Assembly: GCA_963772445.1 (NCBI GenBank)
Contig: CAVYXK010000014.1
Span: 1,016,180-1,080,179, forward strand
Direction of reading: 5' to 3'
DNA length: 64,000 nucleotides
Source: CAVYXK01 sp963772445
Lineage (GTDB): Bacteria; Pseudomonadota; Alphaproteobacteria; Acetobacterales; Acetobacteraceae
The position numbers were made by a program, and so were the translations under genes. Position 1 is the stretch's first letter, and each line of letters starts with the position of its first letter. The notes under the pieces were generated by a model. It was not told where the DNA came from and did no database searches. It worked only from the letters and a program-made list of their open reading frames with translations. Positions 10,786 through 18,294 of this stretch are shown one piece after another.

Positions 10786-11803
10786 GAGTCGCCATGCCTG
10801 GTCGATCTCAATTCCCCAGCGACGGCCGTACAGGCCGGTCAGTTGCTTGGCCGTGGCATCGGTGCTGCTGGCGGCCAGGCACCAGGCTTGCTTCATATCC
10901 GGATCCTGGACACAGACCACGCTTCCCACCCGGTAGCGATCGGCGGTGACCTCGGCGCCGCGCAGCACCCGGGCGCGTCCGCCGGCCTGCACCCAGTCGG
11001 CCGCGGTGCGCGTCTCACCGGTGGCGCTGGTCACGGTGATGTTGCCACGGAAGCGGATGACGTAGTCGAAATACAGCTCTTCGGTCAGCATCTTGTACAG
11101 TTTCTGATCGCCGAAGCCGCGGTCGGCCACGATGCACACCTTGACCCCCGCCGGCAGCAGCTCGGCCAGCCGGACCAGCACGCGATGCTCGTAGAAGCCG
11201 CGGCGCTCCTTGAGCGTGCTCTTGTCGACGGTCAGCCATACCAGGGGTGTCGAGCGACCGTGGTCGCTGATCAGGGCCAGCATGATGGTGGCCTGGTTGT
11301 CGGCGTCGAAGTCGGTCCAATCCATGGCCACCACGATGGAGCTGCGTGCGCCGATGACGAAGGGCACCCAGCGCACCAGAATATCGTCGACGCTGATGGC
11401 AGTATTGGAGAGCAATCGGTCGACCTGCTTGATCGCGTGCTTGGGCTTCAAACTACGCGCCGCGGCGAGGCCTTGGCCGATGGCACAGATAGCCAGGGAG
11501 CCGCTGTGCAACACGCCAAGCGTGGCGTCGCATAGAGAATTGACACGCTTGGCGTGAAGGTCCTGCTCCAGCAAGCCGCCAAGCAGGTCGCGAATTCCCT
11601 TGTACGAAACGCGCTCCCGGATGACCATGGGTAGCTCCCGAATCGGTGTCGGGAGGCAAACTCGCCGGTCTGCGGGGAGCGCGGAACTACTTTCGCGACT
11701 TCGCAAGGATCCATCATCTGCGGCGGCTTCACGATTTTTTTGGAATCGCCTCTACGGTCGCCCGATTCTTTTATGTCATACGGAAAATGAGGGGATGTTT
11801 GAG

Positions 11804-11812
11804 GCCAACCAA
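11804..11812. repeat. 9-bp target-site duplication of composite copy A (second copy)
   Basis: GCCAACCAA, identical to 8044-8052, directly outside the inner GAG of the right-hand inverted repeat. Confidence 0.93.
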
Positions 11813-11943
11813 GGCATTGGCCACTGACAGCGCGGGGACGTCCATCGCTCCTGCCCAGGAGATGCCGAATCGGCGCCAACCTCGCCGTCCTACATCCTGA
11901 ACCGTGACGTACGGTCCCGGGGCAATCGCGCGCACTGATCTGT

Positions 11944-13018
11944 TCACGCCGGTAGCCGCGCGAGGGACAAGAGCACGTCGGTGGAAAGCCCGGTCAGGCG
12001 ATCGAACTCGCCCAGATCGATGCGACGGAACCGCACGCGGTCGCCGGGGCGGAATAGAAATGGGTTGTGGCGCCGCGGCTCGAACAGCCGCAATGGTGTC
12101 TGCCCCAGGCTGTACCAAGCGCTGGGCATCGGGATGGGTAAGATGGCAGCCTGGATACCCCCGATCATAACAGCACCGGCCGGAACGCTGGGACGGGGCG
12201 CTTCCCGGCGCGAGATATGCAGCGCCCCGCGCAAGCCGGCGCTCGTCTATGAGAACCGCGCCGAGCTAACCGAGGATCAACGCACGCTGCTGGCAGCGAT
12301 GCCGCGCGAGCTGGGCGAGCGTCTCGGAGGCAGGCTGCCAGCCGTCCACGTCGTCGCCCGGCGGGATATACTTCGGCATAGACGGGTGTGGATCCCAATT
12401 CGTCGTCCACTCGGGCGCTGGACCAGGATCGTAAATCTCGGTCGAGGCCCGCGCGGGTCCGGGTCGAAACGCACTCGGCTTTGCGCGTGCGATCTTGTCG
12501 AGCACGGCGAGGCCGTCGCGGTGATGCTGGTCATACCGCAACAAGAGCGCGTGCACTTCCTTTGCGGTCGGCCAGTAGCCGAACAGCAGCGCCTCGGGCG
12601 CGAGGCGCTGCGCAACCTCGGGCAAGTCCTGGGCGTATGGCGGGTCGTACACCACCGGCACGGTCCAGGCCGCCGAGACGTTATGCCGCGTCCAATCGCC
12701 GCGAGACAGCAAGCGCTTCAACTCGGTAACCAGCCGCCGGAAAGAAATCTCCGATGGCTCGTAGCAGACCAAAAGAGATCGGTAGCTCGGCACGGTTTCG
12801 ACGATGCCATCGAGTTCGGCTGCGGCCAGCGCGATGTCTAGCGCGACGACTGCTTCATTCACGTCCGGCGTTATCGCGTCGCCGAACTCGACAGTCAGGG
12901 CGGCATCACCAACCGGCAGAAAGCGGGGATAGACTGGAGCTGACTGGGCTGCCTGGCCACTCGCCGCGCCGGTCGTTTGCTCGAGTGCGACGTGGTGACA
13001 CGTCTGCGACGATCCGAT
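11944..13018 (-). pseudogene. pxpB: 5-oxoprolinase subunit B (carboxyltransferase subdomain A/B), disrupted
   Basis: Two conserved halves of PxpB/KipI (AHS1) are recognisable. The first is VYPRFLPVGDAALTVEFGD...GIVETVPSYRSLLVCYEP...VPVVYD...LPEVAQRL (about 12945-12620); the second is GALHISRREAPRPSVPAGAV...SLGQTPLRLFEP...FRPGDRVRF (about 12235-11944). Between them are roughly 280 extra bases of unrelated coding-like sequence ending in a stop near 12266, and the expected YMxGFxPGFPYLGGLP block is missing. The best ribosome site (GAAGGAG at 13026-13032) precedes an ATC at 13016-13018 where a start codon would be expected, so the start may also be lost. Downstream it overlaps pxpC (GTGA); upstream it abuts the MFS gene. 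Confidence 0.8.
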
Positions 13019-13031
13019 GGGGAGGCTCCTT

Positions 13032-14525
13032 CTAGCACTGGCGGACTTGGCCGCCCGGTCCGACCCTTGCCGGGTAGGTCAACGCGAATACCAGCGACGA
13101 CACGGCTAGCATTCCTGTCAGCAGATAGGCGTGATGCATCGCGGTATTGATTCGTTCGATCGAGTGTTCCAGTTCTCTGGTTGTCAGCATGCTGCGTCGA
13201 TGCGGGTCCAGGAGTTGATCGAGTACGCCGGACGTCCCCGTGGTGCCGGCGCCCAGGCCGGCGTTGAGCACCGCGCCGAATACGGCAGCGCCGAGTGACT
13301 GGCCGAGAAAGCGCAGGAACATGGTCGATGACGTGGCCGCGCCGCGTTGCCGCCACCCTACCGAGGTCTGCACCGAGACCATGAAAGTGGTGTTGCACAA
13401 ACCCATACCGACGCCGATCAGGACAGCTCCGACAGCGGCCCATGCCGGTCCTCGCCCCGGCGTCATGGCAACTAGTGTGGCCGCACCTGCGACGAGTGCC
13501 ATCGCACCGAGGGTGGCGATACGGCGGTAAGCTGCATAGGGCAGGCAAAGCCCGGCCGTAGTGCTGCCAAGCACCCACACGACCGACATCGCGGCCAGGA
13601 TAAAGGCCGAGACGTCAGCGCTGCGGCCCATTACGCCCTGGATATAGGTCGGCAGGTAGGCGGTCACACCCATCATCAGTGTGCCGGTGACCAGGCTGCC
13701 GACGCTGCTGCTGACAATCACGCCATTGCGCCAGAGTTCGAGGGGCAGCATCGGCTCGGCAACGCGCCTCTCATGCATGATGAGAGAGAAGCCTGCCAAT
13801 AGGAAAACCGTAATGGCCGCAGCCCGCATGAATCGATCGAGCTCGAGACCCTGCACCAAGAGCAGCATCAGCGCGCCGATCGCTAGGATGAGCAGCAACG
13901 ATCCCTGGTAGTCGATCAGGCGCGGGCACACCCGGGCGTGTTCGGGCAGGAACAGGGCGATCATGCAGACTGCCCCGGCGCCAATCGGAAGGTTAACCCA
14001 GAACACCATCGGCCAGGCACCGTGCTGCACTATGATGGCGCCGAGCGTGGGTCCGATCACCGCAGAGACACCGAATACGGCCGATAGCATGCCCTGCACG
14101 CGGGCGCGCTCGACTGGGCTGTAGATATCGCCGACGATGGTGTTAGCGATGGGCTGCACGCCGCCCGCACCCAAGCCCTGGATGGCGCGGAACAACACAA
14201 GCTGCAGCATGGTGTGCGAGAAGCCGCAGAGGAGCGAGCCGATCAGGAACAGGCCGGCCCCAGCAAAGAACACCCTGCGGCGACCATAGATGTCGGCAAG
14301 CCGACCGTAGAGCGGGATCGTTGCCGCCTGGGTCAGCATGTAGGCTGAGAACACCCAGGCGAACAGGCGGAAGCCGCCGAGCGCCTCGGCGATGCTTGGC
14401 ATTGCGGTAGCGATGATGGTGGCTTCGACTGCTGCCATGAAGCTCGCGGCCATGCATGCGGCCAGGATGAGCGGCCGCCGGGCGAGCGGTATTTCAGGCG
14501 CTAGCGATGCGTTCGCTTCGGACAT
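13032..14525 (-). CDS. MFS transporter, DHA2 (EmrB/QacA-like) family
   Basis: 497 residues with about 14 predicted membrane helices, the usual size for DHA2 drug:H+ antiporters. Signature motifs: motif A-like GRLADIYGRRRVFFAG between helices 2 and 3, motif D1-like VEATIIATAMPSIAEALGG in helix 1, and motif C-like GVSAVIGPTLGAIIVQHG in helix 5. It probably exports a lipophilic or acidic compound at the inner membrane. It is the first gene of an operon with pxpB and pxpC: its stop overlaps the ribosome site of pxpB. That link to 5-oxoproline metabolism is context only. It is intact, unlike its operon partners. Confidence 0.88.
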   Translation of the reverse strand: MSEANASLAPEIPLARRPLILAACMAASFMAAVEATIIATAMPSIAEALGGFRLFAWVFSAYMLTQAATIPLYGRLADIYGRRRVFFAGAGLFLIGSLLCGFSHTMLQLVLFRAIQGLGAGGVQPIANTIVGDIYSPVERARVQGMLSAVFGVSAVIGPTLGAIIVQHGAWPMVFWVNLPIGAGAVCMIALFLPEHARVCPRLIDYQGSLLLILAIGALMLLLVQGLELDRFMRAAAITVFLLAGFSLIMHERRVAEPMLPLELWRNGVIVSSSVGSLVTGTLMMGVTAYLPTYIQGVMGRSADVSAFILAAMSVVWVLGSTTAGLCLPYAAYRRIATLGAMALVAGAATLVAMTPGRGPAWAAVGAVLIGVGMGLCNTTFMVSVQTSVGWRQRGAATSSTMFLRFLGQSLGAAVFGAVLNAGLGAGTTGTSGVLDQLLDPHRRSMLTTRELEHSIERINTAMHHAYLLTGMLAVSSLVFALTYPARVGPGGQVRQC

Positions 14526-14637
14526 GGCCGGAAGGACAGTTGTCGCCGGTCATTCGTGCGTTTATCAAAAGGAGGTGCCCGACCAAACGGTCTGTCGCCC
14601 GCAAGCGAGTCGGGCTAGCGGCCGAGGGCGACCACCA

Positions 14638-14648
14638 GATCGTCGGTC
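14638..14648. other. candidate attL core (11 bp)
   Basis: GATCGTCGGTC, repeated at 27238-27248. On the minus strand the host side of this site reads ...GAT CTG GTG GTC GCC CTC GGC CGC TAG, that is D-LVVALGR-stop, which completes the methyltransferase gene whose body lies beyond attR. Confidence 0.72.
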
Positions 14649-15008
14649 CGTTGGTTCTGGCAATAATATCAATGAGTTAGACTCAGGTTTTGAGACTAGG
14701 GATACGTTTGGGATACTAGGGGCCAGGAGCATATGGCCCCTAAAACTAGGGCAGGAAGCCTACCCTATTCGGCCCTAGGTCCGGGTCGCGGATCGGCGGC
14801 GGAGAGGTCGGGCAGGATACCCTCGATTTCGCCTAAATCCGGGGGCAGGAAGCCGGCTTAGCGTTACTCCGGTCCCTTGCACCGGGTCGGGACTCGGAAG
14901 GCTTCTACGCGCCTAGGCTACCGGGTTTACGCTAGGGAAACGAAACCGCTGCCCTTTATTGTCCTCATTAAAACTGGTATCCTACCAGCCTTGCCATGCG
15001 AGGCTAGG
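14649..15008. other. non-coding left end of the island
   Basis: 360 bases with no convincing gene. It holds two spaced GGGATAC-type motifs (about 14699-14717), similar to the GGTATC/GGATAC motifs near attR (candidate integrase arm sites), and a GGCCAGGAGC copy at 14721-14730 that recurs around the regulator genes. Palindromic CCTAGG/GGCCC-rich stretches follow. Confidence 0.4.
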
Positions 15009-15509
15009 ATGGACAACAACTATCAACTTTTGTCGTTTCTAGCTTTATGGGCAGAGTATAACCCTGGCCATGCGGCGTGGGTTTGTGGTGGCATATTTCT
15101 CGCCATTGGAGGTCTATGTATTTTTGTTGGCCGAGTTTGCTGGAATATTGCCAAGTCTCATTCAGAAGGTTCAATCGGCGCTCTCAAAGAGCAATTGGCT
15201 TACGTGAAGGAACAGGGAGGCGCCTTGGAGACTATTACGAGCCGACTTGAGAAAGTAGAGGCTGCTGTGAAGTTATTGCCTTCCAGTCCAGCCAAGGAAA
15301 CCCTTGCTACGACTACCAGCGCGGCTATCACAGCCGTGGATGCCGTAACCAAAGCAAACAATGATCTTAACCTTATTCTGGAATCAGCAATCGAAAAATT
15401 CGAAACGAAAAATACCATCTTGTTCGAGAGTTTATTTAAGAAAGAAGCGACGAAGCCTCTCACATATACCATAAACTGGCCAAAATTACCTGACGACACC
15501 AAGCAATAG
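15009..15509 (+). CDS. membrane-anchored coiled-coil protein (island)
   Basis: 166 residues from MDNNYQLLSFLALW. One N-terminal membrane helix (AAWVCGGIFLAIGGLCIFVG, about residues 20-40) is followed by a long helical, heptad-like region (EGSIGALKEQLAYVKEQGG... RLEKVEAAVKLL) and a short polar tail. This shape resembles phage-encoded inner-membrane or cell-surface proteins, but I recognise no family. It is the only plus-strand gene at the left end of the island, convergent with the capsid gene. A role in host interaction or superinfection control is conceivable but unsupported. Confidence 0.6.
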   Translation: MDNNYQLLSFLALWAEYNPGHAAWVCGGIFLAIGGLCIFVGRVCWNIAKSHSEGSIGALKEQLAYVKEQGGALETITSRLEKVEAAVKLLPSSPAKETLATTTSAAITAVDAVTKANNDLNLILESAIEKFETKNTILFESLFKKEATKPLTYTINWPKLPDDTKQ

Positions 15510-15608
15510 AGAGCGACACAGGAACAGCCTACACCAGAAAGACTGTCCCCGTGTCCTCTAGGCGCGTGTCAAACACGCAGGTGGAGAACTGTTGGTCTAA
15601 CACGCGAG

Positions 15609-16604
15609 CTAGCTGGTCGCAGCAAACAACAACGCAAGTGGATAATAAACTTGAACGCCACCCGACTTGGCCAAACAGTTAATAACAAATTCTAGGTTTC
15701 TGGCCTCGGGTGGCAATTGAGTAAATGGCATAACTAACTCATGCGAGATGTTATCTACACTCTGTTCATACAAGAGAGCTACATCAACTCCTGGCAAGTT
15801 CGGCAACCCAATTCCTTCGCACTCATAAACTCGCTCGACCTTGGTATCTGGATACAATGCCTTATAGTATGTCAACGGAGACGTTGGCATAATACCAGCG
15901 CTCAATTGCTTGGTCACACAGGCCGAATAGGCCACCGAAGCCAAAGCCAGGAACGTGGCAGCATGAACACCCTTATTCTGCTGCCAGAAAGCATCCTGCA
16001 TCGCTATCAAGTTTTCTAAAACCTGATCGCCACTCAAAGCATTCCAAGAACCAGGATGTGGTAGCACAATTACAGGTATATTCGGATGATTAAACAACCC
16101 AAACAATCCATATTCCTCATCCCCGACTAATTTTATCTTATTAAGTTTAAGTTCAGTGGCTCGCCGAGCAGCCTCAGCCTTCTTACTATCCAAGCCAATG
16201 CCCGTGGCTCGGCTCGCTTTTATCTCGTTATAGTTATAGCCATAACTATCACCTATGGTCTTGACATTAATTGTCTTCCCCATGGCCCTGACATCAACCC
16301 TGGGAAGATCATCAGCATAATTGGCGATAATCTTAGCCATGCCGACTTGGTCATAAGACATCACGGTGATGGTTTCAGCCCACTCAGGAGTATCTGTATT
16401 ATCAGGCACCAGAACCGATGCTTTCATGTCAGGAAATTTCTTACTATAAGCTTTGGATTTGACGTAATCCAGTTGACGAGCAAAGATCAGACTTGATCCC
16501 CCAAATTCTATTCCAGCATCTTCACGGAAGACACTATGGCCTTGGGCTCTGATGGCTTCTAGATCGGCCGGATCATATTCTGTATGCTCATTTGCTTCAG
16601 TCAT
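15609..16604 (-). CDS. DUF2184-type major capsid protein
   Basis: 331 residues. The order and wording of the segments fit DUF2184 (PF09950) phage coat proteins: an N-terminal FARQLDYVKSKAYSKKFP arm, a long beta-rich E-loop region (SVLVPDNTDTPEWAETIT), the signature GYNYNEIKASRATGIGLDSK helix with AEAARRATELKLNKI, and GDEEYGLFGLFNHPNIPV. The C-terminal half ends in a LPPEARNLEFVINCLAKSGG block. It would self-assemble into an icosahedral HK97-type head. The start ATG at 16604 lies 16 bases after the preceding small gene on the same strand. No scaffold, protease or portal is adjacent, so head completion probably uses helper-phage parts (inference). Confidence 0.82.
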   Translation of the reverse strand: MTEANEHTEYDPADLEAIRAQGHSVFREDAGIEFGGSSLIFARQLDYVKSKAYSKKFPDMKASVLVPDNTDTPEWAETITVMSYDQVGMAKIIANYADDLPRVDVRAMGKTINVKTIGDSYGYNYNEIKASRATGIGLDSKKAEAARRATELKLNKIKLVGDEEYGLFGLFNHPNIPVIVLPHPGSWNALSGDQVLENLIAMQDAFWQQNKGVHAATFLALASVAYSACVTKQLSAGIMPTSPLTYYKALYPDTKVERVYECEGIGLPNLPGVDVALLYEQSVDNISHELVMPFTQLPPEARNLEFVINCLAKSGGVQVYYPLALLFAATS

Positions 16605-16620
16605 AGCACTTCACTCCCTG

Positions 16621-16932
16621 TTACTCACCATTCCCATCTTCTTGACGATACGTGAGGGTGTCCCCACGACCATTGTCTGGAATATAGAGCACAGTCCTTC
16701 TCCCAGTGTCATCAACATCATTGACAGCAATTTGAACTCTGGGACGGCCATAAGCTCGATCAAACACCATGTTCGTTAATGCCATCTGCTCAATTGCTGT
16801 GAGGTTCTCCGAGTGATCGAGCATATTCTGCATAATCTCGACAACACGTGGAGCTAACTTGCGCATTTCGTGTGTGAACTCACGAAGGTTCCACACTCGT
16901 TCAGGGTCTTTGAAGTTGGATCTATCTGGCAT
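16621..16932 (-). CDS. small phage protein, possibly terminase-small-subunit-like
   Basis: 103 residues, mostly helical: LREFTHEMRKLAPRVVEI and NLTAIEQMALTNMVFDRAYG, ending RPRVQIAVNDVDDTGRRT. The 'AxxxxxDRAYGRPxxxI' ending resembles the C-terminus of the helical repeat in small terminase-like and DUF5681-type proteins, and a related stretch (AMEAILKFAYGRPG) occurs in the island gene at 22793. It sits 16 bases upstream of the capsid gene and is surely co-transcribed with it. A packaging or head-assembly role is an inference from position and this short match only. Confidence 0.55.
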   Translation of the reverse strand: MPDRSNFKDPERVWNLREFTHEMRKLAPRVVEIMQNMLDHSENLTAIEQMALTNMVFDRAYGRPRVQIAVNDVDDTGRRTVLYIPDNGRGDTLTYRQEDGNGE

Positions 16933-17290
16933 CAGTGTGTCCTTTCGCCAGAAAACTCTCTTATATAAACCCGTCCGGTCCCGAGCGCAAGCCCCGATTA
17001 GCGGGTCGTTACGCTTAGCCGGATCGAAAAAACCTAGATAGAGACTACGGAAACGAAACTCGGAACTAAAGAGGCGAGCTAACCGGCCCGGAGCCCGGCA
17101 ATCGGAGCTTAGGTCGCTCTAAATCGGCCTATCTTTTCCTGGGTTTATCAACTGGTATATAGCATGACACGTCCAGACACGTCAAGAGACGTCCATCAAC
17201 TCTGTGTGATATCTCTTGAACCCAGGTTATCACGCCCAATCTAATTACTGTTCTGGCGGAGCGTCATGCCCATCTCTGTGTCTGTGAACA
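16933..17290. promoter_or_regulatory. divergent control region of the island with tandem 10-bp repeats
   Basis: 358 non-coding bases between the capsid operon (minus) and the AlpA-like gene (plus), so both promoters should lie here. Three head-to-tail 10-bp repeats occur at 17166-17195: GACACGTCCA, GACACGTCAA, GAGACGTCCA. Their one-helical-turn spacing is typical of cooperative regulator or integrase binding. A related pair is found near attR (27192-27211). Confidence 0.5.
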
Positions 17291-17524
17291 ATGGAGATGA
17301 TGATGGACCGCTCAGACAAGCTGAATGGAAGGCCAGGAGCAACGCGACTGATTCCATTGCTCCTGGCCTTCCAACAACTCCAGATAAGCCGATCAACTGG
17401 CTATAGACTTATCAAGAGTGGCAAGCTCGGTGCAATCAAAGAGATTGGCCGGAGAAGATACATCACATCCCAAGATCTGGATACGTTCATCAACTCACTG
17501 CCGACAAGGGGGCCAGGAGCATGA
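17291..17524 (+). CDS. AlpA/excisionase-type DNA-binding regulator
   Basis: 77 residues with a winged helix-turn-helix of the AlpA/MerR-excisionase type: LQISRSTGYRLIKSGKLGAI, then EIGRRRYITSQDLDTFI. Proteins of this family switch on excision and replication of P4-like satellites and prophages. The gene is the first of the plus-strand set and overlaps the next gene by four bases (ATGA). Its early coding region contains a perfect 15-bp inverted repeat (17328-17371), and the last codons contain the same GGCCAGGAGC word, suggesting autoregulation at DNA or RNA level (inference). Confidence 0.72.
   Translation: MEMMMDRSDKLNGRPGATRLIPLLLAFQQLQISRSTGYRLIKSGKLGAIKEIGRRRYITSQDLDTFINSLPTRGPGA
17328..17371. 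repeat. 15-bp perfect inverted repeat in the AlpA-like gene
   Basis: GAAGGCCAGGAGCAA (17328-17342) and its exact complement (17357-17371), separated by 14 bases. The core word GGCCAGGAGC/GCTCCTGGC also occurs at 14721, 17511 and 17679-17688. Candidate operator or RNA hairpin over the start of the regulator. Confidence 0.6.
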
Positions 17525-17727
17525 ATGATAATCAGGGCCAACAACCAAGGATGATCCTGCTCAGTAAGATCAAAGCTTTGTTGGGTGATGATGAGACGGA
17601 GCGGCGCCTGAAAGCAGGTGAATTTGGTCCTGTCTATCCAATGGGGCGCGGCGAATATGTATGTGTGCGCATCATCATTGCTCCTGGCTTATCTCCAGCT
17701 TCGCCCACTCCATCTCCCTTGAATTGA
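17521..17727 (+). CDS. small protein, possible truncated DNA-binding subunit (island)
   Basis: 68 residues; the ATG overlaps the TGA of the AlpA-like gene, implying translational coupling. It reads MILLSKIKALLGDDETERRLKAGEFGPVYPMGRGEYVCVR, a helix-turn-wing pattern like that of small excisionase/AlpA relatives, with a low-complexity SPASPTPSPLN tail. The GCTCCTGGC motif is present at its 3' end (17679-17688). No certain family. Confidence 0.5.
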   Translation: MNDNQGQQPRMILLSKIKALLGDDETERRLKAGEFGPVYPMGRGEYVCVRIIIAPGLSPASPTPSPLN

Positions 17728-17754
17728 GAGTGATGAGTGATGAATGACGAGTCC

Positions 17755-17770
17755 GTTCCCGCGCGGGAAC
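17755..17770. promoter_or_regulatory. 16-bp perfect palindrome
   Basis: GTTCCCGCGCGGGAAC in the 244-bp gap between two small regulators of the island; likely a dimeric repressor operator for the following HTH gene. Otherwise no gene is seen between 17728 and 17986. Confidence 0.5.
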
Positions 17771-17986
17771 GCTCTTGACGCCATCCGTGATGGAATCAAT
17801 CATTCTTCATTAGGATAAAAACCTGAGCCCTTGTCGCCGAATGAGTTCTCTGAATGGTCGAAATTCTTCCCACGGGACCAGCGCTACGGACCGGAAATTT
17901 AGGGCTTTACGAGCCGCCGCGTATCGCGTATTATATCTCCGGTAACTAACTGATGTTACCTCTCTGATCTAGTGCAAGGGAAACAG

Positions 17987-18292
17987 ATGAGCGAAACCAA
18001 GTCACAAACAAAGCAAACACCAGAGGATCTGATCGCTGAAAGCCAGCGATTGATGATAAAATTCAAAGCTGAATTCTTTACCACAAAACAGGCTGCCTTA
18101 TTGCTTGAAGTAACAGAGATTGCTCTCAAAAAGATGAGAGATCAAGGGCGCGGCCCACCTTGGTATAAGAGCACCAACAGTAGGATTTACTACAAGATTT
18201 CAGAGTTGAAGGAATATATCATAAGTAGGTTGACCAGAGTTGAGGTTGATAAGGAAGGCAATGCCACAAAAATTGAATACCGCATAGACTGA
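17987..18292 (+). CDS. helix-turn-helix DNA-binding protein (island)
   Basis: 101 residues from the ATG at 17987 (AAGGGAAACAG precedes it; an in-frame GTG lies at 17972). The core AEFFTTKQAALLLEVTEIAL, then KKMRDQGRGPPWYKSTNSRIYYKISELKEYI, is a MerR/excisionase-type winged HTH with the usual 'GPPW-x-K...RIYYxxxxLxxY' wing seen in phage DNA-binding proteins. It probably regulates the satellite's replication genes or assists excision. It is followed at once by a tiny membrane-peptide ORF. Confidence 0.65.
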   Translation: MSETKSQTKQTPEDLIAESQRLMIKFKAEFFTTKQAALLLEVTEIALKKMRDQGRGPPWYKSTNSRIYYKISELKEYIISRLTRVEVDKEGNATKIEYRID

Positions 18293-18294
18293 AA

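Larger units (their letters stand above)
8412..10809. mobile_element. nested 2.4-kb serine-recombinase element (copy A)
   Basis: About 2398 bp inserted in the IS4-type transposase, bounded by GA dinucleotides (minus strand; 8410-8411 and 10808-10809). The minus-strand junctions read GGGGAATTGA|GATCGACC and GGATATCGA|ATGCAGC, so a simple crossover at GA would rebuild GGAATTGAATGCAGC. There are no terminal inverted repeats and no longer duplication, which fits integration by a large serine recombinase rather than DDE transposition. It contains the recombinase gene and a short upstream ORF and nothing else recognisable. An alternative core ATCGA (8410-8414/10802-10806) also keeps frame but gives a worse transposase motif spacing. 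Confidence 0.82.
8073..11628 (-). pseudogene. IS4-type transposase split by the serine-recombinase element (copy A)
   Basis: The N-terminal 273 residues run from the ATG at 11628 (MVIRERVSYKGIRDLLGG) to YGRRWGIE at 10808. They contain the DDE first Asp (VVAMDWTDFDADN) and the second (VCIVADRGFGDQKLY). The C-terminal 112 residues resume at 8409 (CSLRDSKDLRFGMGLGTI) and end at 8073. Joined at a shared GA dinucleotide the two parts give 1158 bp, 385 residues in frame, with the IS4 signature Y-x2-R-x3-E-x6-K (Y-GR-R-WGI-E-CSLRDS-K). The break lies inside the codon of that catalytic glutamate. As it stands, the N-terminal part reads on into antisense recombinase sequence and cannot be active. Confidence 0.9.
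8053..11803. mobile_element. composite element, copy A: IS4-type IS carrying a nested serine-recombinase element
   Basis: 3751 bp bounded by imperfect terminal inverted repeats CTCAAAACTCCCCTCATTT (8053) and, read inward from 11803, CTCAAACATCCCCTCATTT. It is flanked by perfect 9-bp direct repeats GCCAACCAA (8044-8052 and 11804-11812), as expected of IS10/IS50-like IS4 elements. Inside are an IS4-type transposase on the minus strand, interrupted between 8411 and 10808 by a second element, and a large serine recombinase gene on the plus strand. Removing the nested element leaves an IS of about 1353 bp. The inverted copy at 57441-61194 is three bases longer, owing to one extra codon in the transposase. 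Confidence 0.93.
7207..11947 (-). pseudogene. pxpC: 5-oxoprolinase subunit C (biotin-dependent carboxyltransferase family), split by an insertion element
   Basis: The 5' piece starts at the GTG at 11947 (GTGA overlap with the end of pxpB) and reads VRAIAPGPYVTVQDVGRRGW...SVANALVG down to 11804; the 3' piece resumes at 8052 and runs to 7207 (NAPDTAALEFAHVGG..., with GVSRSG-like GGLGGRRL, LRIVLGPQDDYF and QTIGGYPKLATV blocks). These are the conserved blocks of PxpC/KipA (AHS2). Joining the pieces across one copy of the 9-bp duplication GCCAACCAA restores one frame of about 330 residues. In the intact complex PxpA, PxpB and PxpC cleave 5-oxoproline to glutamate using ATP. The 3.75-kb composite element destroys this copy. 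Confidence 0.88.

Noticed and set aside
10150..11706. A 518-residue frame joining transposase and further sequence
   Set aside because: Its second half is antisense to the serine recombinase; it is a read-through artefact of the insertion, not a fusion protein. The same holds for 57538-59097.
14638..14648. A tRNA gene as attachment site of the island
   Set aside because: No cloverleaf could be drawn at either boundary; the methyltransferase 3' end explains the site instead.
14721..17688. CRISPR array from the repeated GGCCAGGAGC word
   Set aside because: Copies are irregularly spaced, in both orientations and partly inside genes; no spacers.
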